From Clitoria ternatea (lineage: Eukaryota; Streptophyta; Magnoliopsida; Fabales; Fabaceae): a DNA stretch of 64,000 nucleotides. Positions 1-11,899 of this stretch are shown here, piece after piece. Numbering within the stretch: position 1 is the first letter of the stretch; every line of letters begins with the position of its first letter. The stretch lies in NCBI GenBank assembly GCA_037962975.1, contig CM075669.1, positions 194,378,501 through 194,442,500 on the forward strand, in the 5' to 3' direction. Under the pieces are notes generated by a model, which had not been told where the DNA came from, did no database searches, and saw only the letters and a list, made by a program, of their open reading frames with translations. Made by a program: the position numbers and the translations under genes.

Positions 1-962
1 CATTGCACCGTTGCTGTTTCTATTTTTCTGTTATACTGTAGTAACTTAAGTATTGCGTTGTAATTAATTATTTATTTGTAATTATGTATTTAGATTAGTT
101 AGTTTAATTATTAATTAGGTTTACTTTGTAATTAATTAAGTTAGTTAGTTAGTTAGTTGTCTATATATATATATATTTGTACATACTCTGTAAATGAAGA
201 AAGCAGTGTGGAGAAATAAGAACACGATTCATTTTCTCATTTTTAATCTCTCTCTAATTCTTTTCTCTCTCTAAATTCTCTCGTCCATGTCTCTTCACAT
301 TCCTTCGTCAGAATCCATCTCCATGGGTTTCTAAACCCCTAGGGTTGGGGTTACTGAAGCTTCCGATGGAATCTTGAAGCTGTATTAAGGAAATTATCGT
401 CTAAAACAAGAGGAGAACAAGCTAAGAAGTGGATCTACTCTGCTGAATTGACAAATTCAGATCTAAATGAAGAATCTCACCAGTGAGGAGTCATGGTTGA
501 GGCTTAGGTAACTTCTGGCTTCTTAACTAATTCAGGCCTAGTAATTAGGTGAATAGTTAGGGTTCAACCCTCAATTTCGCATTTGATTTCTCTGTAATTG
601 AACACCTAAGGGATTAGGGTTTAATGTTTAGGAATTAGTGTTATTCACCTAAGGAATTAGGGATTAACCAACTGTGAATTATCCTCTTGCATCTGAAGCT
701 TAATTGAACCTTGATTGCATGTTCCTTGATGAAGTTGTAAGCTAAAGTAATCCTAACCTATCTTTTATTCATCACATTTCATCTCTTATTCTGCTTCTGA
801 AAATAAAAAAACGTAGAAAGTATAAAACAACAAAAACAAAATGAATTGCATCTGCTTGCATTGGTTCAGCTTGTACTAGTCTAAGATTACAGTAATTACC
901 ACAATCCCTGTGGGAACGATCAAATATATTACAAATTTAACGATTGTTGCGCTTGCCAAAAG
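1..962 (+). mobile_element. Athila-type LTR fragment, 5' end outside the window
   Basis: Positions about 30-435 align by eye with the reverse complement of 16710-17120: shared blocks include the AATTAATTA-rich stretch, a TA run before TTGTACATACTCTGTAA, and the block CCATGGGTTTCTAAACC. Positions about 890-955 carry the phrase CAATCCCTGTGGGAACGATC followed by a segment ending in CGCTTGCCA, which is typical of the 3' end of Athila LTRs. No Athila primer site (TGGCGCCGTTGCC type) follows, so the element is cut off at about 962. The TA run near 160-175 could serve as a TATA region. No protein is encoded here. The lineage rests on similarity to the remembered Athila LTR end and on the neighbouring Athila copies. 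Confidence 0.7.
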
Positions 963-1026
963 AAAATAAATCCTCTAAGAGTCACACTATAAGTCAATAT
1001 TAATTTAGGATTTTCTAACCAAGTTA
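963..1026. other. Short unassigned junction sequence
   Basis: Sixty-four bases between the Athila LTR end and the first recognisable integrase codons. I see no motif or repeat in it. It marks an illegitimate join, because neither the Athila interior nor the upstream integrase sequence is present. Confidence 0.4.
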
Positions 1027-1806
1027 ATGGCTCTGGATTTATGCATCAATTGTCATCCTCAAACGGATGGACAAACAAAGGTAGTAAACAAGACCCTTTC
1101 TCAACTTCTTAGGGTCTTAGTGCTTAAAAATGTTAAATCTTGGGATGAGTGTTTACCCCACATTGAGTTTGCATATAATAGGGTACAACATTCCACAACC
1201 AAGCATAGTCTATTTGAGGTTGTCTATGGTTTTAACCCTCTCACTCCTTTGGACCTTTTGCCTATTGAGGTTTCTCATTCTATCCTTCATATGGATGGAA
1301 TGGCAAAGGCCAACTTTATCAAAGAATTTCATGAGAAGGTTAAAAACCAAATTCAAACTAAAAATGAACACTATGCCCGTTGTGCCAATACGAAGAGAAG
1401 GGATATCTCCTTTGAAGTTGGAGATTGGGTTTGGTTACACCTTCAAAAAGAGAGAGTTCCAAACTTACGAAAATCCAAACTCAACCCAAGAGGTGATGGG
1501 CCTTTCTAAATCATAAAGAAAATGAATAATAATGCTTATGTCCTTGATTTTCCAGGAGATTATGGTGTGAGTGCTTCCTTCAATATTTCCGATTTGTCTC
1601 CCTTTGACTTAGATGAAGAGGATGATGCCTTAGATTTGAGGACAAATCCTTTCAAAAAGGGGAAGCATAATGAGGACATACTAAAGGAGGACCCTCACAC
1701 TACCCTAAAGAAAGGACTTGAAGCTTACAAAGGTCCTCTCACAAGGCCAAGACCAAAAAGGCCAAAGAGAGCATCTATCGGGCCTTATCTTCCTTCCTCT
1801 CCTTGA
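1027..1806 (+). pseudogene. Ty3/gypsy chromovirus integrase, C-terminal fragment with one in-frame stop
   Basis: The reading begins inside the integrase core at CHPQTDGQT, the conserved block containing the tail of the catalytic DDE region. It continues through AYNRVQHSTT, VYGFNPLTPLDLLP and the C-terminal GDWVWLH block. A TAA at 1507-1509 interrupts the frame after RGDGPF. The same frame then continues with NNNAYVLDFPGDYGVSASFN and NISDLSPFD and ends at TGA 1804-1806. The family usually has Gln at the stop position, so CAA to TAA is the likely change. The tail GPLTRPRPKRPK resembles the C-terminal GP(M/L)TRxRxK motif of CRM-type chromoviruses, which lack a classical chromodomain. That lineage call is tentative. 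Gag, protease and RT are absent on the 5' side. Confidence 0.85.
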
Positions 1807-2472
1807 GTGGGCCCAAGACCAATGAAGAATTCTTGAGGATCTATTCATACTCTACTTGTAATATACTTCTTAGTTAGATTCTCTAGGCTTATAGGATTTA
1901 TTTGGGCCTTGCAAGGTCAATTGGGCTACTTTTGGGCCATGTACTCTCACTTTGGGCCATGTATAGGCCATACTCTTCTCTAGAAACTCTTTTGGGCCTA
2001 GGCATCATGGAGAGGCCCATTTAGTAGGCACTTGGCCGAAATCCTCTTAGCTCTATATAAAGAGCTCTCCCTTTGTAATTGACACAAATTAATGCCATTT
2101 GAGTTTTTATACTTTCAAAGTGAGTTTTAGTGAGAGAAACTCTCCCTTCTCTCTAGGTTAGAGTGAGCTCTAGCAAGCTCTCATCCAAGGGGTTTTCCTT
2201 CCTCTTGGTGGCGAGTTCTAGGGAGTTATCTCCCCTTGGAGTGGCCTCCCCTTCACCTCCTCCATTCCATCCTTCATCCTCCTCATTTCTCCCTTTCATT
2301 TCCACCTATCCTTTCTCCTTTTCACTTCCAAATCTGTGTAGTCTTGAGTCATTTTCTTCCCTTTCCATTTTGATTTTCCCCTTGTAAGGCTCTTCAACAA
2401 AGGCTTGTGAAGGATAGAAGAAGAGAAGAGCCCTAGATCCACCCTTCTTCAAGAAGCTAGAAGAAAATCCTA
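1807..2472 (+). mobile_element. Probable LTR remnant downstream of the chromovirus integrase
   Basis: Non-coding sequence directly after the pol stop, with a TATA-like CTATATAAAG near 2052-2061 followed by a T/C-rich leader and the phrase CTTGTAAGGCTCTTC. Position after pol, the TATA box and the leader composition fit the 3' LTR of the same element. I cannot find a partner LTR in the window, so the boundaries are inferred. It ends where R1 copy A begins. Confidence 0.5.
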
Positions 2473-5400
2473 CATCATATACCAATATCCATGTGCACAA
2501 CAATCCCGCCTTATACTACCTGCCCAACTACAGCGACTGGGGCTCTCCTCGTTCTGGTTTTCACAAATGAGTAAGGACACACAACCCTATCATCAAAATG
2601 GCCAATCACATATCTCATTAAAATGAGCACTCAATGGCCATAGAAACCCCCACCTCTCGTTGAAGTATATCAGAGTTTTCCACGGGCTATCTGATGATGG
2701 GTGTGAATCGGAGCCATTGGAGTTCCTGCCTCTGATATAATCCCTAGACTGCCCTCGGGTATCGAGGCACAACAGATTCTTTAGTATACCCATCACTGTA
2801 TGTTCCAGGGGATATTCCAACATCTCTCCTTAACTCCAAACATGATGCATAATTCAACAATTCATTTATTCAGTGGTCCTCAGTAGAGTCCCCTAAATGA
2901 CTCCCTTCCATTCCTAATGTTGAGTTCTTCTTCTTTATTTTGTATAATCAAATTTTCTTTTTTTCTTTGTTTTAGTAACCTTATTCGACAATTAGGAATG
3001 AAATGAGATTTCATACTTTCTTAGCAATTAGGGGTACATTGACTCTATAACACCCAATTCATCCCGGATCCAAATTCCTTACACTTTCACAATTTAATCA
3101 TTTCAGAATCCCTGCTAATTCCACCTTCCATATTTCTTATTTATGAATTTTCCTTATTCAGTTATCCATACATCATGCAACATTTATAAGTACAATACAT
3201 TCATGAGGTATTTCACTGAAATTCACATATTCACAACCATATCACACCAATAATCCTTTAGCAGCATCACAACATACAATTCATTATACCACATTCATCA
3301 TGTAACTAACATATGTATATCTATGTATACAATCATCCACAGTCATATATTCCTAATGCTTACTCATGTATACAAACAACATACTTATCGGCATTAAATT
3401 CAAGCACCAACCAATGCATTAATTCATCACTAGTACATTCACACTACTTATCTAGTCGGGTCATCTTATGAATTGATCGGGCTTTCGTACGTTATTGGGT
3501 CTTTTATCTCTTTATTTATTTAATTAGGTATGACTACTCCCTTTTACCATTATATTTTTCTAATGTCCATTTAGGAATTCTTTAATCATTATTAAGCGAT
3601 CCCTATTATCGACTCTCATTTTATAAATCAATTCAAGCTTTATTAGTCGGGTACGGATTTTCTTAGTTGCTAAATGAGTTACTAATTCTTTATTATAATT
3701 ATGAATTTGGTGATGTTTTTTCTAGGTTCATGACAACTTATATTTTAGTACCTCTTTCTTTATTCCCCTTATTAACTAATTTGCTTCCTTAGTTACATTC
3801 TCTTAATCAACTAAATTTTACTTCTTATGGTGTTGATTTATTGCTTCTGAACTTAGATACCGCTCTAACCTCTATGTTATGAACTTGGTCATTTTATTCC
3901 TTAGTCACTAAAAGTTGTCATCTAATTTATTCTACTCCTTGTTGTTACTTAGTTCTAGTCCAAATTTTGATTCTTTATCTATAACTTAAATATTTATTTC
4001 ATATATATCATGTCGTGAAATTATGTCTCCTTAGTCAATTATTACTTGATTACTAAAAGTCACCATTTAATTAATAGGTCTTGTCCCTGTTTATTATAAG
4101 TCTAAGTCCAAAAATATTTTCTTATTTAGCTAATTAATATTTCTAGGTATAAAAATTCCTTTATTTCTTTTCTCCTACTTTTTAATGGTTACCTAAGTTC
4201 CTAACTCTTAACATCATTTTCTTTTATTAGAATTTCAAATTTTAGATCTATTTTATTTAGGTGCATGACCCTTTCCTTAATAAATTTATTAAGATCCTTT
4301 CCTATAACTTACTCCAAGTTAGACTCTAACTATCCATTTCTTCTTATTCTTAGCCTATTTAAGCCATTAAAATATTTAACCCCAAATATCCATGTCAAAT
4401 TCATTTTATTTAATCAAGTTCCTGAAGTCACTTTTTATTCAAATTCAGGTCGTCGGTCACAAAAATGGTTACTAAAATTGGTCACTAATTTTTCTAAATC
4501 CGAATATCCATTTCTTTGTTACGCATCAAAATTTCTTTTATCTCTTTTTCTTTTTATTAGCTTATAAAACTTATTAAAATCCTATTTTAAAATTCTTCTT
4601 AGTTGGTCACTAAATTTGGTTGCTAAATTTTTTAAATCTAATGCTCATTTTATTATGTTTCAAAGATTCCTTTTTATCTCCTTCACTTTTCCTCAGCTAA
4701 AAATTCTTTCGGACCCAATTCTTTTTACTTTTTAATAAAACTTTCTCAAATAATCTTATTTTATTTAATTGTCACTTTTTCAGCATCAATCTAAAAAAAA
4801 TTATACTAACTTAAAATGGCGTTACTTTTAAAACTTGGTAAAAATAAAATGTCGTAACCGTTCGGTTAGTAACTTTCCACGAAACACGCGGTCTCTTCAA
4901 ACATCTCTGACGATACGTAACGATAACTTAATTTCCTAAGGTGGGGCTTACCGGGGTAAAATTACCATGAACTACACAAGATCACAAAAATTTAAATTTA
5001 AATAATACAACCATATTGAATAAAACTGAGCCCGCCTAAACGCTAAATTTTCTAAATTTCTTTTCATTTATTCGATCGGACAAAATTCTTTCGAGTACGT
5101 GAACATCAAGTTACATTAAATAAATTTTTAAAATATCTACAAATTTAAAAACGTAAAATTTTTAGCCGTCGGTTATGAAAATTTTTACGGTTTAAGATCT
5201 AACCGTCGGATCATGATGAAATTCAAAACAGAGGTCCCCGAATACGCAATCAACAATATAGGATAGCCAAATATATAATGAAACGAGGAAAAGACCCCCT
5301 TACCACATGGAATAGCTGCTACCTGGAGGAAGGAAAATGATCTGCTCGCCCAAAAATCGCTAAACGCTCTAATTCGCCCTTCGATCGCTTCTGGGACATT

Positions 5401-8107
5401 AGATACTAACATGCATGTATTTTTGAGTTATCAAGGGCAGCCAAGAAAATCACAAACAGCCATGAAACTATCCAAAATTAAAAGGGATCATTTACCAAAA
5501 ATTCATCATTTACTTTGAATCCTTTGCCGTTTGTCACCGATCATCACCAATCGCCCTAAAAAAACAATATGCAACCAAAATGAAGAAGAGAGGGCCACGA
5601 TCTTAGAGCTAAACAGAGAAATGAGGCTTTAAAATAAACATGAAAGTTGCTGAATTTTTGAAATGGAAGGAGAAAGGGCAAAAATTCAAGACAGTTCTTG
5701 AAAGCATTACCTTAGAGGCAAGGATGATGACCATGACTTTGAGAGGTGGATCAATGTGGATGAGAGCCATTGAAATAAGGTCTTAGTTGCTGAAAAATAA
5801 CGCAAGACTAGGCCTAAAATAAAGAGGGGTTCATGGTTTTGGGTAGGAGAAAGGAGAAGGGAAATTAAAATTTTGATGAGTGGTGGTGGCTTGAGTTTTG
5901 ATGCTGTGAATGGAAGAGGGAGATGGTGATGGATTTATGGATGATGGTGTGGTAACATTATATGGAAAGGCATGGTATGATATGATGGGATTAGAATGAG
6001 ATTTGAGAGTAACATGAATGGGACAAGAGGAAATGGTACACATGGTGACAAAAGCTGAATATTGCAAAAGCTCTTAGGCAAGGTAACTTGCTAAGCTTGT
6101 AGAGTAAGTTGGTTTCAGCTTTTTGGACAATGTGTGGCTACATGGAGAGGGAAGAAAGTGACACCAAGTTCATGGCATGCTCACCATGTGTCTCTTCCAG
6201 CACTTAGAGTGTAGGGGAAGGAGCTTGAGAGGTTAAGAGAAGTGTCCCATGGGTGGTGCAATGTGATAGTATCTTGTTGCATGAAGACTGAGGTGGCACA
6301 TTCATAGGCATCATCTTTCTTAGGCTTTTAAGGGATTATTCGGGCTGAATTAGAAAAGAGCCTTACATAAGAATTGTAGGCCTTTCTCTTATCTTTAAAT
6401 TGATATATGGAACAAAACATTTCATTGAGAAATGAATGAGATATGGCCTATTTACTAAAACAGTGTAAGACTGTAATGGGATAGATGTTTCTTGCAAGGA
6501 TTAATTTTCTAGGCAAAATTGGTGAAGAATTTAGTTGTAGATAATTGAGTTAAGAAAATTTTAATGAGAGAATCATTCGATTTCATGATCATACGAGGGA
6601 GAACGTGAAAAATACTGAACATAGTGCATGCTGCCACTAGGAAAACATGAATTAGTGTGGTATTTTAAATTCTGGGATTTATGGAGTAAGAATTGGTTTT
6701 TTAGCCCTTCATGAAGTTTGTATTCCTTTTCTCTTTAATTTGATATATCATTCACGACGATCCGAGTTTGATAGCCTGAGATATACTTGATTTACGACAG
6801 GGTGCTCCAGGAGCTTCCAGGATCAACTATGTCTTCAGAAATAAATTCACCCTTAATTCTTCCTTGAGAATTGGGTTTCTTGCCCTTCATGAACATTGTA
6901 AAGGTCTACAATATGGATCCATAACAAAAAGAACAGAGTGATTCAAGCATTGGAGAAAGGAGATATGCAAATTTTACCAAAGACTGCCAGCATTGAAATG
7001 AAACAGCTAAGGGGTTGCAAAGATACATTAAACTGTACCGATATAGAACAATTTAGCCTTTGATGTCCGTACGAAAAACATAGATAATTTTGCTGTGGAG
7101 ATTCTGACACCAATTTTGCGTAAATCAAAGGTCGTATGAGAGAGTTATGAATTTGTTTTGAACCATGCACAGGGAAAACGTCTAAACGTTGGAATTTTGA
7201 AACAAATATACTTAATCTTTGATTTTGGGGTTGACAGAGTGAGAATTGGAGTTCGGGGCTAAAAAAAAAGATTAAAGATGTTTTAAAACAAAGAGATTGA
7301 GATGAAAATCATTCAATTCTAAGGTCGTATGCCAAAGTTGGGTCCAAAACACTGAAAGTGCTCGGGTCGAGTTTTAAAGCGATTTTTAAGGAAACCAACT
7401 TATAGAAAAACAGGGATGATAGAGTCCGAATCAAGCTTCGGCCTCTTCAGGAAAAGTTCCTAAAATGTCAAAATGAGTCATCAGAGACTGGTATCGTGCC
7501 ACCATCAGATATCTTGAGGTATATGAATGGTTAAACATAGGAGACATTAAGGGTTCTGATTGGGTTGGTCAGGCTTAGTCAAACACCCTTAATCCTTTAG
7601 GAAATGATCCTAACAGGACTAGTCTCGGGTCGAACGGTCAGATCTGACCTCAGGCTGGGTCCTATAGTTCAAATCCGAGGAACCAAGCAATATTAAATAT
7701 AATTATCAAAAAAATAAATAAACAATTTAAAATATATAATTTCAAAATAAATTATTATAATTATTTATCTATTAAGTATTGTTGACAGGAAATAATTGTC
7801 AACTAATATAATTATAAATTAATGAGTACCCAAAATAATCATCGTTAACGTATTATTTTTAACTAAACAGTATTGTTGAACGTTATTTATTATTTTCTTA
7901 TTTCTGCTTCTCTCACTCGTTACATTCTCTCGGTATTCTTATATTTCATTTTAAATATCTTAACTAGTTATGCTTTTCACTAATTTTCTCATACTGAACT
8001 GTTCGGGGAACAGGCCAAAGCCTCAAGCTTCTTACCAAAAGCTCAACAGAGTATCCTCAGAGTCCTGAGGGTCTGGTTTCCTATTTTCAAAAATTAGGGC
8101 TGTTACA
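2473..8107 (-). mobile_element. R1 repeat copy A: long LTR-like unit starting TGTAACAGCCC
   Basis: Read on the minus strand it begins TGTAACAGCCCTAATTTTTG at 8107 and matches, in the same order, the plus-strand copy B (38950-44492 continuing at 63112). Matching blocks seen by eye: the terminal TGTAAC segment; a block around 7130-7170 (GCATGGTTC, CATAACTCTCTC); a block around 6660-6700 (CCATAAATCCCAGAATTTAAAA); the CCGTCGG region near 5200; and the block 2485-2825, which in copy B is split by the Ogre element. Copy A is truncated at about 2473. No conserved protein domain is visible in any frame over 5.6 kb. It could be a very long Ty3/gypsy LTR or a non-autonomous large retroelement derivative. 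The terminus is of the kind seen in Tekay-like LTRs. Confidence 0.7.
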
Positions 8108-8744
8108 CATAGTTAGTATTACTTACTTCATCGTCACTTTCATGATCCTTAGCTATAAGACATAGGTTAACATCTTCATTTTTTGAGTCACTTAATGAAT
8201 CCATATCATTATCATCCCATGTGACGTAGACTTTCTTTGTCTTCCTATCTTTAGAGTTTTTCCTTCTAGCGTTTTCTATTTTCTTCTTATATATGGGACA
8301 ATCCATCTTTAAATGTCCTAGTTGATTGCATTCAAAGCATTTAGGGATGTTGGAGGTTTCCTCATTCTTCTTGAAATTCTTTTTCAGAATGAAATTTGTC
8401 TTCTATTGGTTTCCTTTCTTCTTTAGAAATCTGTGTTAAAAATAAATAAACTAAAATCATCATTCTCATTTATACCTTCTTAATAATTTTCATTTTCTTC
8501 ATTGCTTTCATCAATGGTTGATGAAGTAGCCTTAAGAGAGATTCCTTTCTTGTTTTTGTCATTTTCCTTATGTTGATTTAATCTTGCTAACTCAAGCTCA
8601 TGCTCCTGGAGTTTTCCAAATAAGGTGGCAAGAGACATGCTTTCTAGATCTCTTGACTCTGCAATAGTCCTTACCTTTGGTTGTCATTTCCTATTCAAAC
8701 ATCTTAAAACTTTGTTAATTAAATCTTCATTAGAGAAGACCTTT
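8108..8744 (-). pseudogene. Ty1/copia gag remnant (zinc-knuckle region)
   Basis: On the minus strand the sequence encodes a CCHC zinc knuckle, CFECNQLGHLKMDC (C-X2-C-X4-H-X4-C), followed by KKKIENARRKNSKDRKTKK, an acidic WDDNDMDS segment and NLCLIAK. This is the order found in the C-terminal half of gag in copia elements whose gag carries a UBN2-type domain. Upstream, the phrase ESRDLESMSLATLFGKLQEHELEL matches the end of that gag domain, with a TGA replacing a usual Trp (GNRKW type) and further frame breaks between 8390 and 8500. It is cut at 8107/8108 by R1 copy A and at 8744/8745 by a Tekay-like LTR, so neither gag ends nor pol survive. Confident as a copia gag fragment, less so for the sublineage. 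Confidence 0.75.
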
Positions 8745-10778
8745 TGTAACATCCCAAATTTTAGAGGAATAAATATATTTAATGGTGATAATTAATTAAT
8801 TGTGGTCCACTATCCATGGGAAAATTAATTAGACACAAATTATAAATTATTAATAAATTAAGACTTGATGAAACTAGACGAATAAACGAATGATGTGGGA
8901 CCCACTAAATCAAATTAGATTTTTGATGGGTCTAAGATACTTAGAAAATTATTGTGGTTACGGTGGTATGGTTAAAATAATTTTTGGTGTTGAGGAGATA
9001 ATTACGTGGACACAACGTATGATAATAAACGGTAAAAATACGAGCCAAATGGAATTAAAAGAAAATATAAAATCCTCTTTACTCTCGTCAAATAACCATA
9101 TGCCTTTTCTCTACTTTTCTTACTCTCTTTTGCATAATGGGTAAAGGAAATATTGACCAATGGAAAAAGGCATGATGATGCACTCTATTAACCAATGGTT
9201 AATGACCAAAAGTTACATTTTTCTCTCTCCTTTCCCCTCATTTTTGGTGCACACTTCTTCTTCCTTCCATCTTCATTTCTTTTTCTTATTCCATTCTCTT
9301 GCCCAAAATCGTCACCTCCCCTCATTGACCCATTTTTCATAAAAAACAACACTAAAGCTTAGATTTATGAGCATCAAAAAGGACATTGGAACAACACTCA
9401 ACTCATCTCCCTCTCCCTCTCCCTATTTTCATGTTTGGTGTTGGCTTGGTGGAAAGGGTAAGTTTTTCTTGAAACCCATGGTCTTCTTGAAGGTTTTTGG
9501 GTTCTTGAAGCTTAATAGTGATTGATTGGGTGTTGCTTTAATGGATGGAAGTATGTGAAACCCAACCCTAGGGTAGAAACTATTAGGGATGTTGTTATTG
9601 TTGTTGATGATATGATTGTGATATTGTGGTCTTGGAAATGCTTAAGTGATGCAATGAGATGATTGGAAATTGATGTGGTCAAAATTTTGTTTAAAACCCT
9701 AGCATGTAGAATTTGGGGTTTTTGGTGAAATATGATGAAATTTGAATCTTATGGTCTCAAGGATGATTTTGGATAAGGAAATGAATGTTGGAATGATTAA
9801 AAATAATTGTTGGTACAAGGAGTTTGAGAAATTAAGAGATGATGAAAGACATTAAGTTGGAAAAATTAGAAGAAGTGGTATTTGGTGAATGTTGGACTTA
9901 GGAGTTATTTTGTTGTCTTTTGATTATAGAAAATATGGATTAATAGGAAGGAATTCCCGAAACCTAACAAAATAAAAAAAATGGTGTCTATAACATGTTT
10001 AATACATGTTGGAAATCTTAGATGTAATGATGAATAATTAGAATTTGAAATAATGCCATAAAAGGCCAATTGATTGAGGTTTATGTGTATGTAATGTAGG
10101 ACTTTTTTCGAATGACGAGGCTGGACCGTTAGATCGCTCAGATTACTTCTCTTGAGGTAGGAGAGGAATTATATTCTAAATGCATGAATTGATTATTAGT
10201 GATTGATGTATGCCATATTGCACATGTTGTCTTGCCTATGTGATATTGATGAATCTTGATGTTGAATGTTGTGAGGTTGTTGTGCTTGGCTAACGTGTGT
10301 TATGCATTTAGAATATTGATGGTATGCTTTATGGTGTTTGATTGTTGACTTGAGATTTTGAGGCAATTATGATGTCTTGTGTTGATTGAGAACATGTGTA
10401 AGATTCACCATAATTATTGAATGATGTGTATTGTTGTTGAATGAGAATGAATATGATTATGAACATACCCTTGGAATCTTGATGATTGATTTGTGAATGT
10501 TAATGATGATGATTATTAATTCCATTGTGATTGATACAAGATGAACTTATATTTATGAGTTATAAATATGTTGATGAAAGTATTATGATGCCACATTGAA
10601 AATTTATAACAATGGCGATAATCAACGAAATTAAAATCCATTAAGGGTTGAGTGGTGATGTTGATGATGATGATGATTAATGAGTGTCATAATAGGATGC
10701 ATAGTGTGAGAATGAATTTGAATTGCATTGCATTGCATCCATGACATATCATATGCTACTGGTAAGGAATGATAGGGG
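8745..10778 (+). mobile_element. Truncated Tekay-like LTR (5' two kilobases)
   Basis: Starts TGTAACATCCCAAATTTTAG directly after the copia gag remnant. It aligns with the minus-strand LTR 34680-30808. For example, GTAGGACTTTTTTCGAATGACGAGG... TACTTCTCTTGAGGTAGGAGAGG near 10096-10165 is the counterpart of the reverse complement of 33420-33495, and TAGGATGCATAGTGTGAGAATG near 10692 matches the reverse complement near 33025. Similarity stops at about 10778 after ATAGGGGTTT, where Athila-type sequence begins, so the 3' half of the LTR is missing. Open frames in it are short and unconserved. Confidence 0.75.
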
Positions 10779-10894
10779 TTTATTAACCCCCGTTTTACTG
10801 TTGGGTCTTTAACTGCTTTAGTTCCATACTGTTTTAGTCTTTAATTGCTTTAGTCTACTTTTGAGTTGATTTTTTTTCTGATATTACTACAGCA
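10779..10894 (+). mobile_element. Athila 3' region, left piece
   Basis: Starts ATTAACCCCCGTTTTACTG, typical of the non-coding stretch upstream of the Athila 3' LTR. It is separated from its continuation at 14884 by the solo LTR, and AGCAT occurs on both sides of that insertion (10891-10895 and 14879-14883). Confidence 0.55.
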
Positions 10895-11899
10895 TGTAAC
10901 ATCCCAGATTTTCAAATAATTATAAATTTCAGATTAAGGTTATGGATTGATGGAATTAATGGCTAATTAAGGATTAATTGCCAATTAGGCAAATTATTGA
11001 GTGATAATAATAACTTGAATAATAATAATAGTAATGCCTTGGTGGCATTAGAGAGAGTTTTGGTTCTCTCTTCCCTCTCTTCCGTGTGGTCCCCACGTGA
11101 TGGCTGATGGCTTTAATTGGATAGACTATTGATGGGACTTGCATTAAATACGAAGGTGATGGCTGTGGCAGAGCAGCGTGATGATGGGCTGAATGGGAGA
11201 GTGTGTGTGTGTGTTGATAAGGCTTCAGCTGTGGTTTTCCTTCACACTCTCTTTATTTTCCTTGTGGGTGTATGTTATGGAGGAGAGAAATGCTCCTCCT
11301 TCTCTCTAGAATTCATTGGAGCTCCTGCTTCATCTTCTTCCTCTCCTTTATCTTCTTCTTACACTCAACGCTGTGTTGAACCCGAGTGGAGCTGCATGGT
11401 GATGGTGAACAGCGTGGCTGTGTGTAACCATGTGGGGCAACATGGTGCTGTGTTTTGGAGGTTGGTTCCTCCTCTTCATCCTCTTGTTGATAGAGCTGTT
11501 TGCGTGAAGAAGGCATGCATGGATGGTGCTGTTCAAATGGAGAACAGCTTTGTACTAAGCTTTGGAGGTTGCTGCACGAGTAAACAGCATAGATTCTTCC
11601 ATGGCTGTGAGCAGAGTGGAACTTGGGTGTTGATGGCTTGAAGACTTGAATGGAAATGATGGCCGGTTCTCCAAGCTGAGGACGTTGCTGGGACGAGAGG
11701 AAGCCATGATGGCTCTTCTCACTGCTGGAATGCCGAGTAGAGTGCTGCTGTGGCTGGGCCGAGTAGCCATGTGACTCCTGGAAGCTTCATCCAGGTAAGG
11801 GGGGCTTTGCATCTCAAATGCATGGATTTCTGGATGGGTTTCCGGGTGAAATGTTTATACTGTGATGTGTGATATTTGATGTGTTGCTTGTTGATTTTC

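Noticed and set aside
5831..6067. 78-codon minus-strand Ser/Pro/Thr-rich ORF in R1 copy A
   Set aside because: No domain, and the corresponding region of copy B does not keep an obvious matching frame.
11117..11641. 174-codon ORF in the solo LTR with a hydrophobic, Cys-containing segment
   Set aside because: It starts at TTG, has no recognisable domain, and I could not see it conserved in the related LTR at 30808-34680.
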